DNA from: Hyposmocoma kahamanoa
Lineage: Eukaryota; Arthropoda; Insecta; Lepidoptera; Cosmopterigidae
DNA length: 64,000 bases
NCBI RefSeq assembly: GCF_003589595.1
Contig: NW_020653945.1
Coordinates: 6,094,961-6,158,960 of the forward strand
Direction: 5' to 3'
Below the pieces are notes generated by a model. That model was not told where the DNA came from and did no database searches. It worked only from the letters and a program-made list of their open reading frames with translations. This document shows, one piece after another, positions 23,864 through 34,430 of the stretch. A program made the position numbers and the translations under genes. Position 1 is the stretch's first letter. The number at the start of each line of letters is the position of its first letter.

Positions 23864-24071
23864 TGCCTCCGTGGCCGAACGGTTACCATGCCGGACTGCC
23901 ACGCAGAGGTCCCAGGTTCGATTCCCGGGCCGGGAGAATTGTTTCTATGGCCTACATTTATTTCTCTCGTGAGTTTGGGTGTAATTTGTGGTTGTCTATG
24001 TGTGTGTCCATGGCACCCGCGACACAGGGTTTCCCTAGTGCGGGGCTATGTCGAGTGTGTGCGTTATTTAT
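23864..24071 (+). repeat. SINE1, full length
   Basis: tRNA-like head: A box GTGGCCGAACGG, anticodon-loop-like CTGCCAC, B box GGTTCGATTCC. The body ends GAGTGTGTGCGTTATT with a (TTAT)n tail. The loop CTGCCAC is that of tRNA-Gly(GCC), which suggests that ancestor. The poor acceptor pairing and 3' body show it is a SINE and not a tRNA gene. Confidence 0.85.
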
Positions 24072-24434
24072 TTATTTATTAGTCTTATGGCTAACTTACA
24101 AAGAGAAATTGTAACTGACCTTTGTAAGAGGCTGGAGTCCATAGGTATAAACCTGTGTCACAATCTCCAGTCTCACCTCCGGACACAACAATTGTTGAGA
24201 GCAAGAATATTATAATGCATTTCAAATTTAAATTAACACATAGGAATCACAAGATATTAATGTATTTAACACAAAATATTTTAATGTAAAATACGGTATA
24301 GGCTGAGAGTGATGTAGTATAATATATTACAATCCAGCTTTCTGTAATTATACAAGTTTTTTTATTACAATCTTTGCAAATAATGTCTTTTAGTCTAACA
24401 GGATTCTAGCACTAAGGTACTATAAACGGATAAG
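24072..24434. other. Possible LINE 3' UTR scrap, otherwise nothing
   Basis: TTATTTATTAGTCTTATGGC and GGCTGGAGTCC recall the minus-strand LINE 3' UTR at 50820-51010, but the match is weak. Confidence 0.3.
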
Positions 24435-25100
24435 TCAGGAAAGTAAACCATGCTGAACCGTTGACAAGATGTACCTACATTTGCAAAGTATCCGGGCAAT
24501 GTGGAGTGCAGAGTCAGCGAGTAACGGTTGTTCACGTTCGATGCATGCTGATGCTTGCATTTCAAGTTGTTTGAATAAATCTAACTTTGCTTTAGCTTCA
24601 ACGTTTTGTTTGACGTTTGATTCACGATACTGTTCCCTTGACGACTCAAAATTGTATGTCATGTTCATTTATGGCACTAGTCAACGTGTATATCAGCGTG
24701 ACGGGCGCAGAGGTAGTGTTCCTCAGATCTTTGCGATTTAAAACTCTGAGCGACACTACAAACTGTTGTGATCTCAGATTACGAGGTAGATTTCCATTAG
24801 CATCCACTTAGAGCATATAGAACTGGAGGCGTCATCGATAGGCAGTCCCCTCTGTGAAGGTACAAGCAAAAAAATCGATCGCACAACAAACACTACTTCC
24901 GGATCGATGTTTTCCATTTCCACCATCGAATTCACCGCGTCAAGTGCTCCACGAAATATACCGTCTTGTGCTGCGCCATACAAAATTGCAAAAAGGAATC
25001 CGTTACATCCAGTCTAGCCAAGGGAGGAATTATATTTCATATACGCGATTAAAAAAAATGGAATACATATCGACACCAACACGTCGATAACTTTCCGTCT
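24435..25100 (-). pseudogene. Unrecognised decayed coding-like segment split by a family A fragment
   Basis: On the minus strand, about 25100-24774 is open apart from one TAG (at the codon before TGCNGFLFAILYGAAQDG) and encodes about 105 residues including RGALDAVNSMVEMENIDPEV. After an 80 bp family A fragment comes a 77-codon ATG-to-TGA frame (24668-24435), acidic and helix-prone, containing EAKAKLDLFKQLEMQASACI. Codon composition differs from the flanking AT-rich DNA. I recognise no family. A decayed host gene, a retrocopy or an unlisted transposon ORF are all possible. Confidence 0.35.
24697..24776 (+). repeat. Family A fragment
   Basis: GTGACGGGCGCAGAGGTAGT, CTCAGATCTTTGCGATTTAA and CTCTGAGCGACACTACAA: only the central hairpin part of family A. 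Confidence 0.7.
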
Positions 25101-25209
25101 CTAGCATATTCATGAGAATCTATTTTTTTCTAGGCCTATTCTGTGTACGGACATGACATGAATATGTGTTTTATCTGTGTATTTGTAAAAATAAGCTAGT
25201 GTTGTCGAA

Positions 25210-25372
25210 CTACTCAATATTGCATATTTTCTTCAAATTTAAATGGGACCAATACTGAGGAACCCTCTTTCGAACAAAAAAAGAATCATCAAAATCGCGT
25301 AACATACATACAAAAATAAAAAAATACAGACTAATTATTGAGAACCACCTCCTTTTTTTAAGTCGGTTAAAA
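25210..25372 (-). repeat. Family D repeat
   Basis: Complement strand: TTAAATGGGACCAATACTGA, GGAACCCTCTTTCGAAC, CGCGTAACATACATACAAAA and a TTTTAAGTCGGTTAA end. Confidence 0.7.
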
Positions 25373-25494
25373 AAACAAATATACCCAATTTAGATCCTAA
25401 AACAATCCTAAAAACATAAGACCTAAGACTTCGTTAATATAGAGATACTTAGTTTATTTCTTTTACATAATATATTCTGAATGCTCTTTTTTTT

Positions 25495-25690
25495 TGTTAC
25501 GCGACCTAATTTCGAAGATGCATTTTTAATAAAAGGGGCTACCTCTGGAGTCGTCTCATTCAAATTTGAAGAAGATATTCCTCCTTTAAGGATGATAAAT
25601 TTGGTGGTGAATCCACTTTATTGCATTTCACACACTTTCCGTAAATCGATTTCAATAGAACTTGGCACCTAAATGTAATTCCAATGAAAG
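25495..25690 (+). repeat. Family D repeat, degenerate
   Basis: TTGTTACGCGACC, GGGGCTACCTCTGGAGT, GAAGATATTCCTCCTTTAAG and TCGATTTCAATAGAACTTGG keep the family order with many changes. Confidence 0.55.
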
Positions 25691-25750
25691 TCAAATGTTA
25701 TAGTGGATGTTTTAAAACTTGCGATCAAATTCTATTCAAGTTTACGTACG

Positions 25751-26213
25751 ATGCCTTACTTTCTCAAAGTCGTATCTTATAAAGAGTGATTATTCAGGAC
25801 ACGGCAAAACTTATTTAACTTATTTTAAATTTCTTATCAAGGGTGTTTGGGTGCATTACTTTAAGAATAGGTAAAAGCCAATTGTGAATATGATGGAAAC
25901 GTGATGTGAAATCATCCTGTAAAATTTATAATATACAATTAACTGCCTCCGTAGCCGAACGGTTACCATGCCGGACTGCCATGCAGAGGTCCCAGGTTCG
26001 ATTCCCGGGTCGGGAGAAATATTTGTATGGCCTACATTTATTTATCTCGTGAGTTTAGGTGTAATTTGTGATTGTCTACGTGTGTGTCCACGGCACCCGC
26101 GACACAGGGTTTCCCTAGTGCGGGGCTATGTTGAGTGTGTACGTTATTACAATCCATTTTTTGCGTTTCAGTAACTTTGTGCTTTAAGATACGAGTTTGA
26201 GAAAGTAAGGCGA
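25751..26213. mobile_element. Family J MITE with nested SINE1
   Basis: Left end CCTTACTTTCTCAAAGTCGT then ATCTTATAAAG. Right end CTTTAAGATACGAGTTTGAG then AAAGTAAGG. These are about 28 bp inverted repeats. Without the SINE1 at 25942-26150 the element is about 250 bp. No transposase; no clear target duplication. Confidence 0.75.
25942..26150 (+). repeat. SINE1, full length, inside a family J MITE
   Basis: Head AACTGCCTCCGTAGCCGAAC, B box GGTTCGATTCC, body to GTGTGTACGTTATT. Nearly identical to 23864-24071. Confidence 0.85.
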
Positions 26214-26649
26214 CGTTATGTCGTTTCTAATTTCCATACTTATCATAATATTGTTGAAAGTATAACCAACGATAAATCGTACACTATGTTTGTATGAATA
26301 ATAGCGTGAGTTCGTAGACCTGCGCAGGCGTCATACTGGCTAGAATGCGTCGGTCACAGCTGCTATGCTAATGTAGAGCTTAATTGCCGGATTGAATATT
26401 CATACATGAGACTAAATGTTTATTTATCTTATAATTTCAATTAGAAGAATTGTAATACATTTTATAAGTAAAAAAATTAGCATAATTATTTAAAAAAACA
26501 TGCTTAAAATTATTTATTTGAAGTCAGTTGTTAAATAAGTATATTACTCGTATTATACGTATCTCAACCAGATTAAAGGTGCCTTAAAAATAGACGACAT
26601 AAAGAAAAGTGGTACGTGTGTAGGTAGCAAAGGAGCCATATTGAGAACT
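26214..26649. other. No gene seen
   Basis: Nothing recognised. Confidence 0.5.
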
Positions 26650-26737
26650 AGCAGGTCAATAATAATAATAATAAATCTTTTATTAACAGACAACTCAGAT
26701 CCATATAAATGTTACTATAGACTTGTTTAAAGCCTGA
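26650..26737 (-). repeat. Probable LINE 3' end with (AAT)n tail
   Basis: (AAT)n then AAATCTTTTATTAACAGACA resembles the tail side of the minus-strand LINE at 50820. Weak. Confidence 0.3.
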
Positions 26738-26872
26738 ATAAATGTAGGTCATATCCTACATTTATTTATCTCGTGAGTTTGGCTGTAATTTGTAGTTGTC
26801 TACGTGAGTGTCCATGGCACTTGCGATACAGGATTTCTCTAGAACTAGGATTATTAATGTGTGCGTTGTTAA
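26738..26872 (+). repeat. SINE1, 5'-truncated
   Basis: Body only: CCTACATTTATTTATCTCGT to GTGTGCGTTGTT. The tRNA-like head is missing. Confidence 0.7.
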
Positions 26873-28118
26873 AAAAAAGAAGATACCTATTTTCTTCTAT
26901 ATACAAAAATAATCTAGTGTGTCTTAAAAACTAAATAAACTTTCAAAAAGCAATAAATAAAACTAATCTCTTCAATAAAAATGGAATAATGGTTTGTATA
27001 TATCCGTTGTGGCAATTAAAGTGGACTTTATGTCGCGTTGAGGCGATAAATACGGCTTATCGCGCATTAATACGGTGTGCATTTCAAATGCATCTTTACG
27101 AATACGATTATGGTGCCATAGTAACGGTTATAAAAACCAGATAAGATGCGTTATGGTAATTTTATCTTTTTTTATTTTTACGAGTCATCATGTTTCTAAA
27201 AATAAGGCTGGTAAATTCCGTTAAATTTAAGCCATCTATAGAAAAAAAGTTGCCAACATGCTCAAGGCGCGGTCAATGATGAAAAAAGGATGGCGACATT
27301 TAATGTATTTTGTGACCCAGTGTTTTTGACGACGTGCATTTAAGAGACCTATCAATACTTGGGATTCATTATCAAAGCATCAAAAAAGCTAATTAAGTTC
27401 AAGCTGTAGAAGTTGGGGTTATAAAGATGACATAGGTTATGTTTATGACATTGTCCTATATTTCGCTTCAGATGTTTGTTAGAAAGTAGTAGCAGAAAAC
27501 AACAAGTTTTCAGTTTGTTCCCAAAAATAATAAAGAACTTCCCGAATATCTCAATTCTGCCAAACTCTGCTACATTTAATACAACTTATCATGTTCTGCA
27601 GCAATGAAAATGAATAAAAATTAAATACGCCCAAATGATAGAAATCTGCCACAAATGACCATACTGTTCTCAATATCAATGTGACATTGACATTGGCAAG
27701 ACGTCTCTTGTCAAAACGTTCCTTTGCAACTACCTCTCATTTAATATTGTCTAAATGTTTTTCTCACAATGTGTTTTATTCTTAGCTTTATATCTTCATC
27801 AAGTATTTCATAACGCTTTAATGTTTTATTATGTACTATAAAATAACCAATACTTCAAATAGGTAAAAATTCAATCATACAAGAACGTTACCTAATCTAT
27901 GGTCGAACTGAATCAATTGCGTTGTGTTCTTGCACCTATTCTAGAATACAATGTTTTACAATTTTTTTATTCCCGACTTTTAAAAATATACAAAAATATA
28001 TTGATAACTAGGCATAAACTAAAACGCTAAATTATACTAGCAAAGTCCATGAACGGCTCTACGTCGTTATTGGGACAGCTTTAGCCATTCTTCTTTTCTA
28101 ACATTTTTTTTTAAATAT
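26873..28118. other. No gene seen
   Basis: AT-rich, nothing recognised. Confidence 0.5.
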
Positions 28119-28232
28119 GGTGACGGGACGAACAAATCGTGTGTCTGGTGGTAACCGAACTATCTCTAACAGTTGTAGTTCCACTCAGAGCTTTAAATGA
28201 CAAAGATCTGACTGCCACTGCGCCCGACACCT
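28119..28232 (-). repeat. Family A fragment
   Basis: GGTGACGGGACGAACAAATC to GCCCGACACCTTGAG. Cut off where a SINE4 copy begins. Confidence 0.7.
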
Positions 28233-28335
28233 TGAGCCATACGGTTTGCTAGAAGACATCGGTTCGAATCCTGCCGGATCGAAGGCTTTTTTTAAGTGTT
28301 CGCTCTTTGTATTAATAATTATAACAAACTAATGG
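28226..28335 (+). repeat. SINE4, 5'-truncated
   Basis: TTGCTAGAAGACATCGGTTC then GAATCCTGCCGGATCGAAGG: T-arm and 3' part of a tRNA-like head, then GTGTTCGCTCTTTGTATTAA. Confidence 0.6.
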
Positions 28336-29010
28336 CGTAATTTCTCAAAGATTTATTGAATATCAATTCAATACAAATTTAATCTATAGATTTGTTAAAA
28401 GGTATAACAATACAATAAAATAATTATTTAACTAAACGTTTCAAGTTTGCACGTACCTTGCATGAGTTATAATTGTATTTGAAAGAATAGAACGCTTATG
28501 TTCTAATTGCTTATATGATCTATTGTTCCATATGAAGTACTACCGTGGTACTAAGATACTTATGTGTCAATTTACGATGAGAAATATGATTTATGCTCAC
28601 GTCAAATGTTCGATAGTAATAAAAATTCCAATCATCAGTTGATTAACTTATTTACGACTCACGTAACCACTGTTATATCTTATTGTATCATTCACTTCAC
28701 GTGGAATGAGATTATTGGAAACTTATTTAAAATAAATCATAAAGTTTCTACCGCGTAAACACAGCATGACGCTTAAAAAATCCAGTAATTGCTGGTAAAA
28801 TCGAAATAACCTTACAAACAATTGTAAAACAAATACAGACATTAATTAAAAACGCGCAAATAGCTTTTCCGTGTTTTCTGGACTTTGACATGAATAAGAA
28901 AAAGTTAAAAATAAAACAACTAATATCACGATGTTTTAACATCATGTTATTCAATTATTTTTGTGAAATTACTGATGATGACGATGATGGATGTTTTTAT
29001 AATTAATAAT
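28336..29010. other. No gene seen
   Basis: AT-rich. Frames at 28564-28758 and 28748-28954 are unsupported. Confidence 0.5.
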
Positions 29011-29015
29011 ACAAA

Positions 29016-29089
29016 AGCACCATCTGTGAGAAATCTTAGTGTATAAGAAAAATTCCTTCGATTTCTCATAGATTCTCACAGATGGCGCT
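29016..29089. repeat. Inverted repeat around ACAGATGGCGC
   Basis: Left arm AGCACCATCTGTGAGAAATC (29016-29035) and right arm GATTCTCACAGATGGCGCT (29071-29089) are complementary with one mismatch and one indel. The loop contains a SINE4-like ATTCCTTCGAT. Confidence 0.7.
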
Positions 29090-29159
29090 ACGACAAAAAT
29101 GTTGTTAAATACTAAAAAATAAAGATTTATACAAACACATAGAAAAATTGGTAAAGTCT

Positions 29160-29290
29160 ACTGTTTCGTTCTTAGCTCAGTTGGGTGAGCGTCAGACACG
29201 GCTTACTAAAGACGCTGGTTCGAATCCAGCCGGATCGGAAGAATTTTTCTTAGTGTTCATTCTTTGTAAATTATTAATTAATAAAATACA
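29160..29290 (+). repeat. SINE4 copy with full tRNA-like head
   Basis: A box TTAGCTCAGTTGGGTGAGCG and B box TGGTTCGAATCCAGCCGG are well conserved. The acceptor ends do not pair, and the GGAAGAATTTTTCTTAGTG body follows directly, as in the other SINE4 copies. Confidence 0.7.
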
Positions 29291-29339
29291 TGATTACTAT
29301 TGAATAGATATTCAATTATTTTTTGTGAATTTAGTCCAC

Positions 29340-29450
29340 TAGTTTGTTATAATTATTAATACAAATTCGGCCGGATCGAAGGAATTTTTTCTAAGTGTAT
29401 TCTAACTAGTATAGTTTTCTAAATCTTTGTATTAATAAAAATACATAATT
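29340..29450 (+). repeat. SINE4 fragment
   Basis: TTCGGCCGGATCGAAGGAAT then TCTAAGTGTATTC and TTTGTATTAATAA: the 3' half only. Confidence 0.5.
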
Positions 29451-29930
29451 ATTACTTTTTGCATTATTTCCTTAATTTTGAATTTAATTTAAATTTGTTG
29501 AATAATTTGGCATTAACAACGTAAGATCGACAAAACTTCAGTTAGTATAAAAATCAACTTTTGATGTGCCGATACATGAATTCATTCAACATTCCACTGA
29601 ATATAGTAATTTACGTTTAAGTAGACATTATAAATAGTATAATTATAACACGTTGAACGCCTTTAAGTTATAATAACAAGTTGCACATGCACTAAACACT
29701 CGTGCAGGTGGTCACTTGTTTTTCTAAACTAATACTAAACGTGGCCTGAATTTGATAAGGGCCTCTCTTAAGTCGTACCGGCCTTCAACTTTTCCACACC
29801 ATTCCATAATGCAATACATTCTATGTGTGACTTATTACCAGAGATCAACTAGGCAGATATTTACCTACACTTCAAAGTAAAAGTATACATAGAGTGCATG
29901 ATACCTCCCTCTCAGTTATCATTATTCGAC
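29451..29930. other. No gene seen
   Basis: Nothing recognised. Confidence 0.5.
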
Positions 29931-30110
29931 GACCTACGTGGTCGAGTGGCTTGCACACAGGTTTTCATGGTGTCGCCATCTCTGAGGTCCTCTAGGGTTC
30001 TATCCCCAGCCGAGTAAATGTAGAAAAAACTAAAATAACTTTTCAATATTGTCTTGGGTCAGGGCTTGTAGTATCGTCGTTGTTTTTGATTTTGATTCAC
30101 GTCTGAGTCG
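29931..30110 (+). repeat. SINE2 copy
   Basis: tRNA-like head CTACGTGGTCGAGTGGCTTG, TTTTCATGGTGTCGCCATCT, degenerate B box GGGTTCTATCCCC, then GTAGAAAAAACTAAAATAAC and TTGTCTTGGGTCAGGG. Confidence 0.65.
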
Positions 30111-30559
30111 ATCCGATCTGGTAGTCTCGAAGATGGGCGTCTGAGCGAGAAGATGAACCTGATTCCTACTATATCTTTCTAATTGTGAGTTAAATCAACT
30201 ATTGTCCCGATTACAAATGTCAAAAGTTCTCGGAAAACAAGTTTCCGATCGGGAGGGGCAATCAAAATCAAGCTGCCGAGCGACGTATCCTGATGTTATT
30301 GTTTTACTCCAGTTGTGTATTTAGAAGAATATTTTTGTAATTGTAAAGAAATATAAATTTTATTTTGATTCATTGCCATCTGTTTTTAATTAATCTGTGA
30401 TTTCAGATGATGGCATTATTTATTCTTTGTGAATGATTTGAAGTTGAGGTAAATGTACTTTGCCGATTTCGATGTCTGCTTATTATTGTTACGTGTATTT
30501 TGTTTAATCTTTGTTCTTTAGTACAGAAAGTGGAATACCATTTCAAGTATTGGGAATAT
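30111..30559. other. No gene seen
   Basis: Nothing recognised. Confidence 0.5.
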
Positions 30560-30645
30560 TTTTTTCGGGTCAAATCGCGATTTAGATCCAAAAAATGATT
30601 ATAGTTTAATTTCCAATGTGTAATAATCGCGAAAACATTAATGTC
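30560..30645 (-). repeat. Foldback family C fragment
   Basis: AAATCGCGATTTAGATCC, TAGTTTAATTTCCAATGTGT and AATAATCGCGAAAAC: a single diverged arm. Confidence 0.6.
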
Positions 30646-31491
30646 AATATTGTTGCTGGCAGGGTCCAGGGTTAATTTTTTGAACACTGGACTAAATACT
30701 TACATGTATGTATGTCCTAAACCCAGCACGTATTTATGAATTTGTATTTTCGAACACTAGTATGTAAGTTTTTGTTTGTTATACTAACCATTATGGATGA
30801 AATCTGAATTAAAGTATTTGAATTGAATTGAATCGAAAGATTGAATTAAGTATATTGACCTCTAATGACCTAGTAACTCAAGGACGCTACGGTAACAAAA
30901 CTGTTAGGGACATCGTGTATCTCTAGGACGCGGGACGGGGTTAAAACGCGAAGAAATATTAAGTTGTTCATAGTCAATTAAAATTTGGCGAAAGAGTTCC
31001 AGTTTAGACTTTATATCTTAGATAATAGTGATAGTCTTTTACCATCAACTATGGGTCACCTCTGTAAATGTTGTAATAATTATAATCTACAACGCTGACG
31101 CAATTAAAGTATGTTTATTTTCAAAACCTTCAACACTCAATGATTGTAAAAGATCATCGTTTATAACATAAAGGTAACTTTATAATTATATGAATTACAT
31201 AATTCTGTAACATAAATAATTACATATCACTGTTTATCACTCATGAACATCAATTACTGCGTGACTGAGACGTTAATCGACCCAAATGACTGTTTACCAG
31301 TAAATGAATGATTAGCTTCAGCTCCAGCTTTATTGAATAAATTATATATCCACTTAATTGACCAAACATGTCGAAATGAATATGCATTTTTTGTATTGGC
31401 GTTCAAAGTTAAAAAGGGCTAAACAGACATTTAGGTTCAAAATGTGTTGTGTCGAGGTAGTGAATTTGTGGGTAATGGTTTTATATTACAC
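30646..31491. other. No gene seen
   Basis: Nothing recognised. Confidence 0.5.
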
Positions 31492-31654
31492 CAAGTGATG
31501 AGATGAACAAGACGTTCATAGAAACTTGTTCATAGAAGTTGCAATGCCTCTCAAAGTTTTGAATCACAAAGATCTAAGGGGCACTCTCACTGCGCCCATC
31601 ACCTTTAGACATAAGTTGACAAGTCCTATGACCTACCTGTAATTTCATCAGCAC

Positions 31655-31840
31655 GCAAAATAACGCACACACCACACACTCAACATAGCCCCGCACTAGG
31701 GAAACCCTGTGTCGCGGGTGCTATCGACACACACATAGACAACCACAAATTACACCCAAACTCACAAGAGAAATAAATGTAGGCCATACAAATATTTCTC
31801 CCGGCCCGGGAATCGAACCTGGGACCTCTGCGTGGCAGTC
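31655..31840 (-). repeat. SINE1 nested in family A, with target-site duplication
   Basis: Minus-strand body and partial head. Flanked by CCTGTAATTTCATCAGCAC (31636-31654) and CCTGTAGTTTCACCAACAC (31847-31865), a 19-base duplication of family A sequence with three differences. Confidence 0.75.
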
Positions 31841-31942
31841 CATGTGCCTGTAGTTTCACCAACACCCTTACCCTTCAAAACCGGAGCGCAGGAAGAAAAT
31901 TGTCGGCAGAAATAGGTAAGGTTGCAATTGCAGGCTGGCAGT

Positions 31943-32245
31943 ACTTCAGCAGTAGAGCTCGTTGTGAAAGAGTTCGTCCAGGGAAGTACTGCCACCTTAC
32001 CTATTTCTGCCGATAAGCAGTAATGTTAACATTACTGCGTTCCGGCTTGGAATGTTAAGGGTGCTGGTGAAATTACAGGCACATGGGACTTGTTAACTCA
32101 TGTCTCAAGGTGACGGGCGCGGTAACAGTGCTCCTTAGATCATTGCGATTTAAGTTCTGAGTGGCACTGTAACTGTTATGGACAGGCGTGTAGCTTACCA
32201 CCAGGCGCGCGACTCGTTCGTCCCGTCACTTGATATTAAAAAAGT
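31943..32245 (+). repeat. Family A, full length, nested in an older opposite-strand family A
   Basis: Starts CAGCAGTAGAGCTCGTTGTG and ends CGTCCCGTCACTTGATATTA plus AAAAAAG. It interrupts the older copy between GGCAGTACTT and CCCTGGACAAAC. Confidence 0.8.
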
Positions 32246-32283
32246 CCCTGGACAAACTCTTTCACAAGGAGCTCTACTGCGAA

Positions 32284-32965
32284 TAATGTTCCATGTAATG
32301 TTTTAATGATATTTATTATCACCCAATTATACATCCCACTGCTAGTCGCGGCCCTCCTCTAAGCTGTAATATAAACGTGAAAGTAGATAATGAATTCTCA
32401 ATTTAGTGTTCTCTTAATGCCGTCATCATAATACCTAAGCCACTGTACATTCGTAATTTTCCCAATATACTTAGTATCTGTTCAATAAATTCTTATTATA
32501 CCATTTTGATAGGGATTGTAGATGCCCTTGAACACGGTAACTGCTAAGGTAACACACGTGTCGGAACAACAAACGTCGTTAGGAAATATGTTACTGCACC
32601 ATGTGTTTATTTCCTTCTGCAGATTTCGTTTAAAAAGAAAAAAGGTGTTATAGAGATGTCATTATCGTATATTGTACAACTATGTTACAGAGCGTTATAA
32701 TGATTAAGTGGTCAATCACTTTCCACCCTATTTTAGACAAAACAATTACATTTACAGGTTTTTATAATAAGATTTGTAGACAAAGTAGGCTGAAGTAAAA
32801 ACAATACTCATCCTAAAGCCCTTAGACGCTCCAAAACGTAATTCATAAAAAAATATTTTTAATTAAAAATCTTTTTTAATATATGTATAGGGCACACGAA
32901 CTGTGTCCACACAATTTTTGTTATAGCCTCCATGTATAATTAATACCCTTAAATAGTAAATAAAT
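32284..32965. other. No gene seen
   Basis: Nothing recognised. Confidence 0.5.
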
Positions 32966-33184
32966 AATAACGCACACATTCATAGCCGCACACTAGGGAA
33001 ACCCTGGGTCGCGGTGCCATAGACGTGTGTCTATGTGTGTCACAGATAGACAACTAAAAATTACAACCAAATCTCACGAGAGAAATAAATGTAGGCGATA
33101 TAAATATTTCTCCCGGCCCGGGAATCGAACCCGGGACCTCCGCGTGGCAGTCCTGTATGGTAACCGTTCGGCTACAGAGGCAGT
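32966..33184 (-). repeat. SINE1, full length
   Basis: Minus strand. Head complement CCGTTCGGCTACAGAGGCAG at 33166-33183, B-box complement GGAATCGAACC, tail at the AATAACGCACACATT end. A short GTGTGTCTATGTGTGTC duplication lies in the body. Confidence 0.8.
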
Positions 33185-33209
33185 TACCCTTGGTATAATA
33201 TAGCTTTTT

Positions 33210-33316
33210 TATAATATCAAGTGACGGGTTGAACAAGTAGTGCGCCTGATGTTAAGCTACATGCCTGTCTATAACAGTTGCAGTGCCACTCAGAGCTTTA
33301 AATCGTAAAGATGGCT
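33210..33316 (-). repeat. Family A fragment
   Basis: ATATCAAGTGACGGGTTGAA to CTTTAAATCGTAAAGATGG. Truncated where a family F copy begins. Confidence 0.7.
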
Positions 33317-33480
33317 ACATGTGATCATACGTTAAAATAGCTTAGCTTATATAACACGAAACTCATATAAATAATACTAACTACACGAAAGAAATTATGC
33401 GTATGTTAAAATTTTATAACTCTCCTATATTAACATAAAAAACGTTAGAATTTTGTTAGAATCTTTTAACCTGTCTCCTA
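33317..33480 (-). mobile_element. Family F MITE, partial
   Basis: Minus strand: CTACATGTGATCATACGTTA, TAAAATTTTATAACTCTCCT and CTTTTAACCTGTCTCCTAAA are complements of family F landmarks. Confidence 0.6.
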
Positions 33481-33845
33481 AAAAGAGGGCCTCCGTGGTT
33501 GAGTGGCTTGCACATCGGTTTTAATGGTGTCGCCATCTTTGAGGTCCCGGGTTCAATCCCCGGCCGGATCAGTTTGGAAACTATTTATTCTATATTGTCT
33601 CCTGGTCTGGGTGTTTATGGTTCCGTGGTTGTTTCCGATTTCCATAACACAAGTGCTTTAGGAAATGAAACTATTTTTCTGGATTTAAATCGCGTATATT
33701 TGTTTCGCGGAAAAATAGTTTCATTTCTTATGTGTAACAATCGCGAAAACCTAAAACTCTACAAGTACTTTAGCTACTTATTTTGAGATCAGAGCAACGT
33801 ATATGGTGTTGTCTAACATTTATTTATTTATTTAAGTTGTCATGC
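33481..33845 (+). repeat. SINE2 copy interrupted by a 100 bp foldback
   Basis: Head GGCCTCCGTGGTTGAGTGGC, B box GGGTTCAATCCCC, body to ACAAGTGCTTTA (33649-33660). It resumes at ACAAGTACTTTAGCTACTTA (33761) and ends with a TTTATTTATTTATTT tail. Confidence 0.75.
33661..33760. mobile_element. Minimal foldback element (family C)
   Basis: 100 bp. GGAAATGAAACTATTTTTCT is mirrored by GGAAAAATAGTTTCATTTCT around a short AT-rich centre. It is bounded by two near-identical 12-base segments of the host SINE2 (ACAAGTGCTTTA and ACAAGTACTTTA), a possible target duplication. Confidence 0.65.
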
Positions 33846-34318
33846 AGATGTGACCTTATTATACCAAGTAAGGGTGCGTATTTTTTAATTAAATAATATA
33901 AGACTGTCAATTAAATAATACAGGTTTTGGTTTAACTCAATTTTTTATATTATTACAATGTAACTTAGCTAGAATTTTCATTACATCCGAGAAGTACAAT
34001 GGAACTAAAATAGACCTCAATGCCTATTTAAATTAAGACCTCATACTAATTATCTTGTCAAATCATAGGATAGGAGCGCTAACATTCCTTTATAACACAT
34101 CATTTATCAGTCTTATTAGTAGTTCAGTATAATCAGTCATCGCAAATGGTAATAGAGCTTGAATAGATCCTATTTGCAGCTGTCAGCCTTCAAGTTTGTG
34201 TACAAGTTCTCATGTGTGACGGACCGTGAAATATGGCGAGGATATACGCCTGTCATATCACTCCTACATAGGATTGTATTGACAGAAATTACAAAATATA
34301 TTAAAGTTTTGTTGTGTT
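33846..34318. other. No gene seen
   Basis: Nothing recognised. Confidence 0.5.
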
Positions 34319-34430
34319 CATGTTGAAAATGACAATTTTTCAGGAGAGAGGCTTTAAGCCTCTTCTTCTCGATTCTAGTCGATAACTTTTCTATGTTTAA
34401 GTCAGAGAGTTTAAAATTTCACACACACGT
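34319..34430 (+). mobile_element. Family F MITE fragment
   Basis: GACAATTTTTCAGGAGAGAG, TCGATAACTTTTCTATG and GAGAGTTTAAAATTTCAC: central part only. Confidence 0.5.

Larger units (their letters stand above)
31492..32283 (-). repeat. Family A copy broken by two later insertions
   Basis: Pieces 31492-31654, about 31841-31942 and about 32246-32283 together make one minus-strand family A copy. A minus-strand SINE1 fills the first break and a plus-strand family A copy the second. The last piece is the expected CCCTGGACAAACTCTTTCAC end. Confidence 0.75.

Noticed and set aside
23868..23938. Possible tRNA-Gly gene
   Set aside because: The head recurs about ten times with the same 3' body, and acceptor pairing is poor. 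It is a SINE1 head.
24469..24741. 90-codon plus-strand frame opposite the decayed coding segment
   Set aside because: Antisense shadow. The minus-strand reading has the better protein-like composition, and this frame runs into a family A fragment.
29166..29236. Possible tRNA gene
   Set aside because: A and B boxes are good, but the acceptor strands do not pair, and the sequence continues into a body shared with other SINE4 copies.
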